From an uncultured Clostridia bacterium (GTDB lineage: Bacteria > Bacillota > Clostridia > Oscillospirales > Ruminococcaceae): DNA of 64,000 nucleotides. Shown one piece after another: positions 63,284-64,000 of this stretch. Positions within the stretch are counted from its first letter, which is position 1. Each line of letters opens with the position of its first letter. The translations under genes were made by a program, and so were the position numbers. The notes beneath the pieces were generated by a model. It searched no databases. It was given only the letters and a program-made list of their open reading frames with translations, and was not told where the DNA came from. The stretch spans positions 1 to 64,000 of the forward strand of contig CALWNN010000082.1 of assembly GCA_944382845.1 (NCBI GenBank), given 5' to 3'.

Positions 63284-64000
63284 TTTGACCTTGACCCTTA
63301 CCTTGACTATTTCCCTGCCCATGACCTTGACTGTTTCCTTGACCATGACCTTGACCTTGCCCTTGAGTCTGATTTTGACCTTGGTTCTGTTCTTGCCCGT
63401 ACATGTTGCCTGTTCCGTTTCCGATGTGCTCATCCTCATTGTCATCTTCTGAATCTGCAGCGGAACTGCTGTCATCTGATAAACTGTCGATCAGCTCTCG
63501 TATTTGACGCATGGTCATATCTTGCACCTTTTGGACGGTAATTGTAGGATCAAGCGACCGAAGTTCTAAATATGCCCTGTATTTTCCGTATGAAAGACCA
63601 ATATTGTGAGCTTCGCTTACTTCATCCGAATTTGCATAATAGCAGTATGTGTTTGCTTCTCCGGCTGTGCATGACTCTATTTCCGAAAGCACTCTGTCAG
63701 ATTGCTTATCATCCGATCCGACAACGCAAATCGTCATGACCTCATCGTTTGACAATAACTCGCTTACATTTTCATTCGTCAGTATTCGGTTGACGGCTTC
63801 GGCGCAATCGAGATATTTTATGTCAAGCGAAGCTGCTAATTCCTGCCCGTCGCTATTGTAGCTGCTAACGGAAATGATTTTATCAAAACGATTAACACCT
63901 AATTCTATAGATGGATTTACGTCAATGCTGATTTCAACCGTGGGAATAAAATAAAGCAGGCATCCGCCCAGTATTATAAGCAAAAAACACGCCGCAGCCA
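63279..64000 (-). CDS. RsgI-like anti-sigma factor, partial and 3' truncated
   Basis: The frame is open to the window edge; the visible part has a helix (about FLLIILGGCLLYFIP) and VEISIDVNPSIELGVNRFDKI, the signature of RsgI-type anti-sigma-I factors after their membrane helix. An alpha-helical domain follows, then a Ser/Asp/Glu linker and a Gly-Gln-Asn repeat tail (63279-63400). The stop codon arises exactly where the IS3 fragment begins, so the native C-terminus, perhaps with a sensing domain, has been lost. The N-terminal cytoplasmic domain lies outside the window. Confidence 0.7.
   Translation of the reverse strand, partial: AAACFLLIILGGCLLYFIPTVEISIDVNPSIELGVNRFDKIISVSSYNSDGQELAASLDIKYLDCAEAVNRILTNENVSELLSNDEVMTICVVGSDDKQSDRVLSEIESCTAGEANTYCYYANSDEVSEAHNIGLSYGKYRAYLELRSLDPTITVQKVQDMTMRQIRELIDSLSDDSSSAADSEDDNEDEHIGNGTGNMYGQEQNQGQNQTQGQGQGHGQGNSQGHGQGNSQGKGQGQN

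Noticed and set aside
63286-63475. 145-aa basic Lys/Val-rich ORF (upper half of 63038-63475)
   Set aside because: It is another frame of the Gly-Gln repeat region of the RsgI-like gene; only its lower part (IS3 fragment) has meaning.

Overview
The window looks like the chromosome of a low-GC, spore-former-lineage Firmicute, most likely a gut Ruminococcus-type member of the Oscillospiraceae/Clostridia. This rests on the AT-rich background, AAAGGA/GGAGG ribosome binding sites with many TTG starts, spoIIE, the spoVB-mazG-rqcP string, a T-box in front of alaS, the glgB-C-D-A glycogen cluster and a GH26 mannanase lipoprotein. No species is claimed.

Layout. 1-2225: end of an unknown gene, a dispersed repeat, an isochorismatase-like hydrolase and a WG-repeat lipoprotein. 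2429-6854: aconitase, isocitrate dehydrogenase and the redox repressor Rex (the oxidative half-TCA branch to 2-oxoglutarate), with two small ORFs. 6910-18628 (minus): amidase, pyrB with a PyrI-like zinc tail, an O-acetylation pair (MBOAT plus DHHW protein), RNase M5-like, holA, a ComEC with a dead C-terminal domain, HIT protein, and T-box-controlled alaS. 18711-22172: thioesterase, ahcY and mtaD (S-adenosylhomocysteine recycling). 22188-28133: glycogen synthesis operon. 28249-31513: spoIIE and rsmA. 32127-41635: purine operon purE-C-F'-F-M-N-O-(AICAR transformylase)-D behind a structured leader with an intrinsic terminator; F' is a PurF paralogue without the glutaminase cysteine. 41634-49316 (minus): an ABC exporter whose two genes are separated by ychF, then trpS and an aminotransferase. 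49881-53175: spoVB, mazG, hup, rqcP.

53305-59120 is an accessory island, flanked by near-identical 31-32 nt direct repeats and much richer in GC than its surroundings over most of its length. It carries a decayed tnpV, two tandem class-M-like sirtuin genes (one broken by an in-frame TGA), a divergent Rrf2-type regulator, a patatin phospholipase, a 62-aa ORF, a radical SAM protein and a frameshifted protein that faintly recalls ADP-ribosyltransferases. The divergent promoter region holds a perfect 16-bp inverted repeat whose arms overlap both predicted promoters. I consider this sirtuin/Rrf2/patatin/radical-SAM module the best candidate for an undescribed system. After the island come a membrane protein, a small ORF, an SDR, a GH26 lipoprotein and tRNA-Leu. 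The tRNA is followed by wreckage of an integrase and an IS3 element that appears to have cut off an RsgI-like anti-sigma factor at the window edge.

A second system-level observation is a dispersed, modular, hairpin-rich repeat family (four copies, near 156, 31604, 49513 and 53178). Its tandem hairpins show compensatory base changes, so they probably act or acted as folded RNA or DNA.
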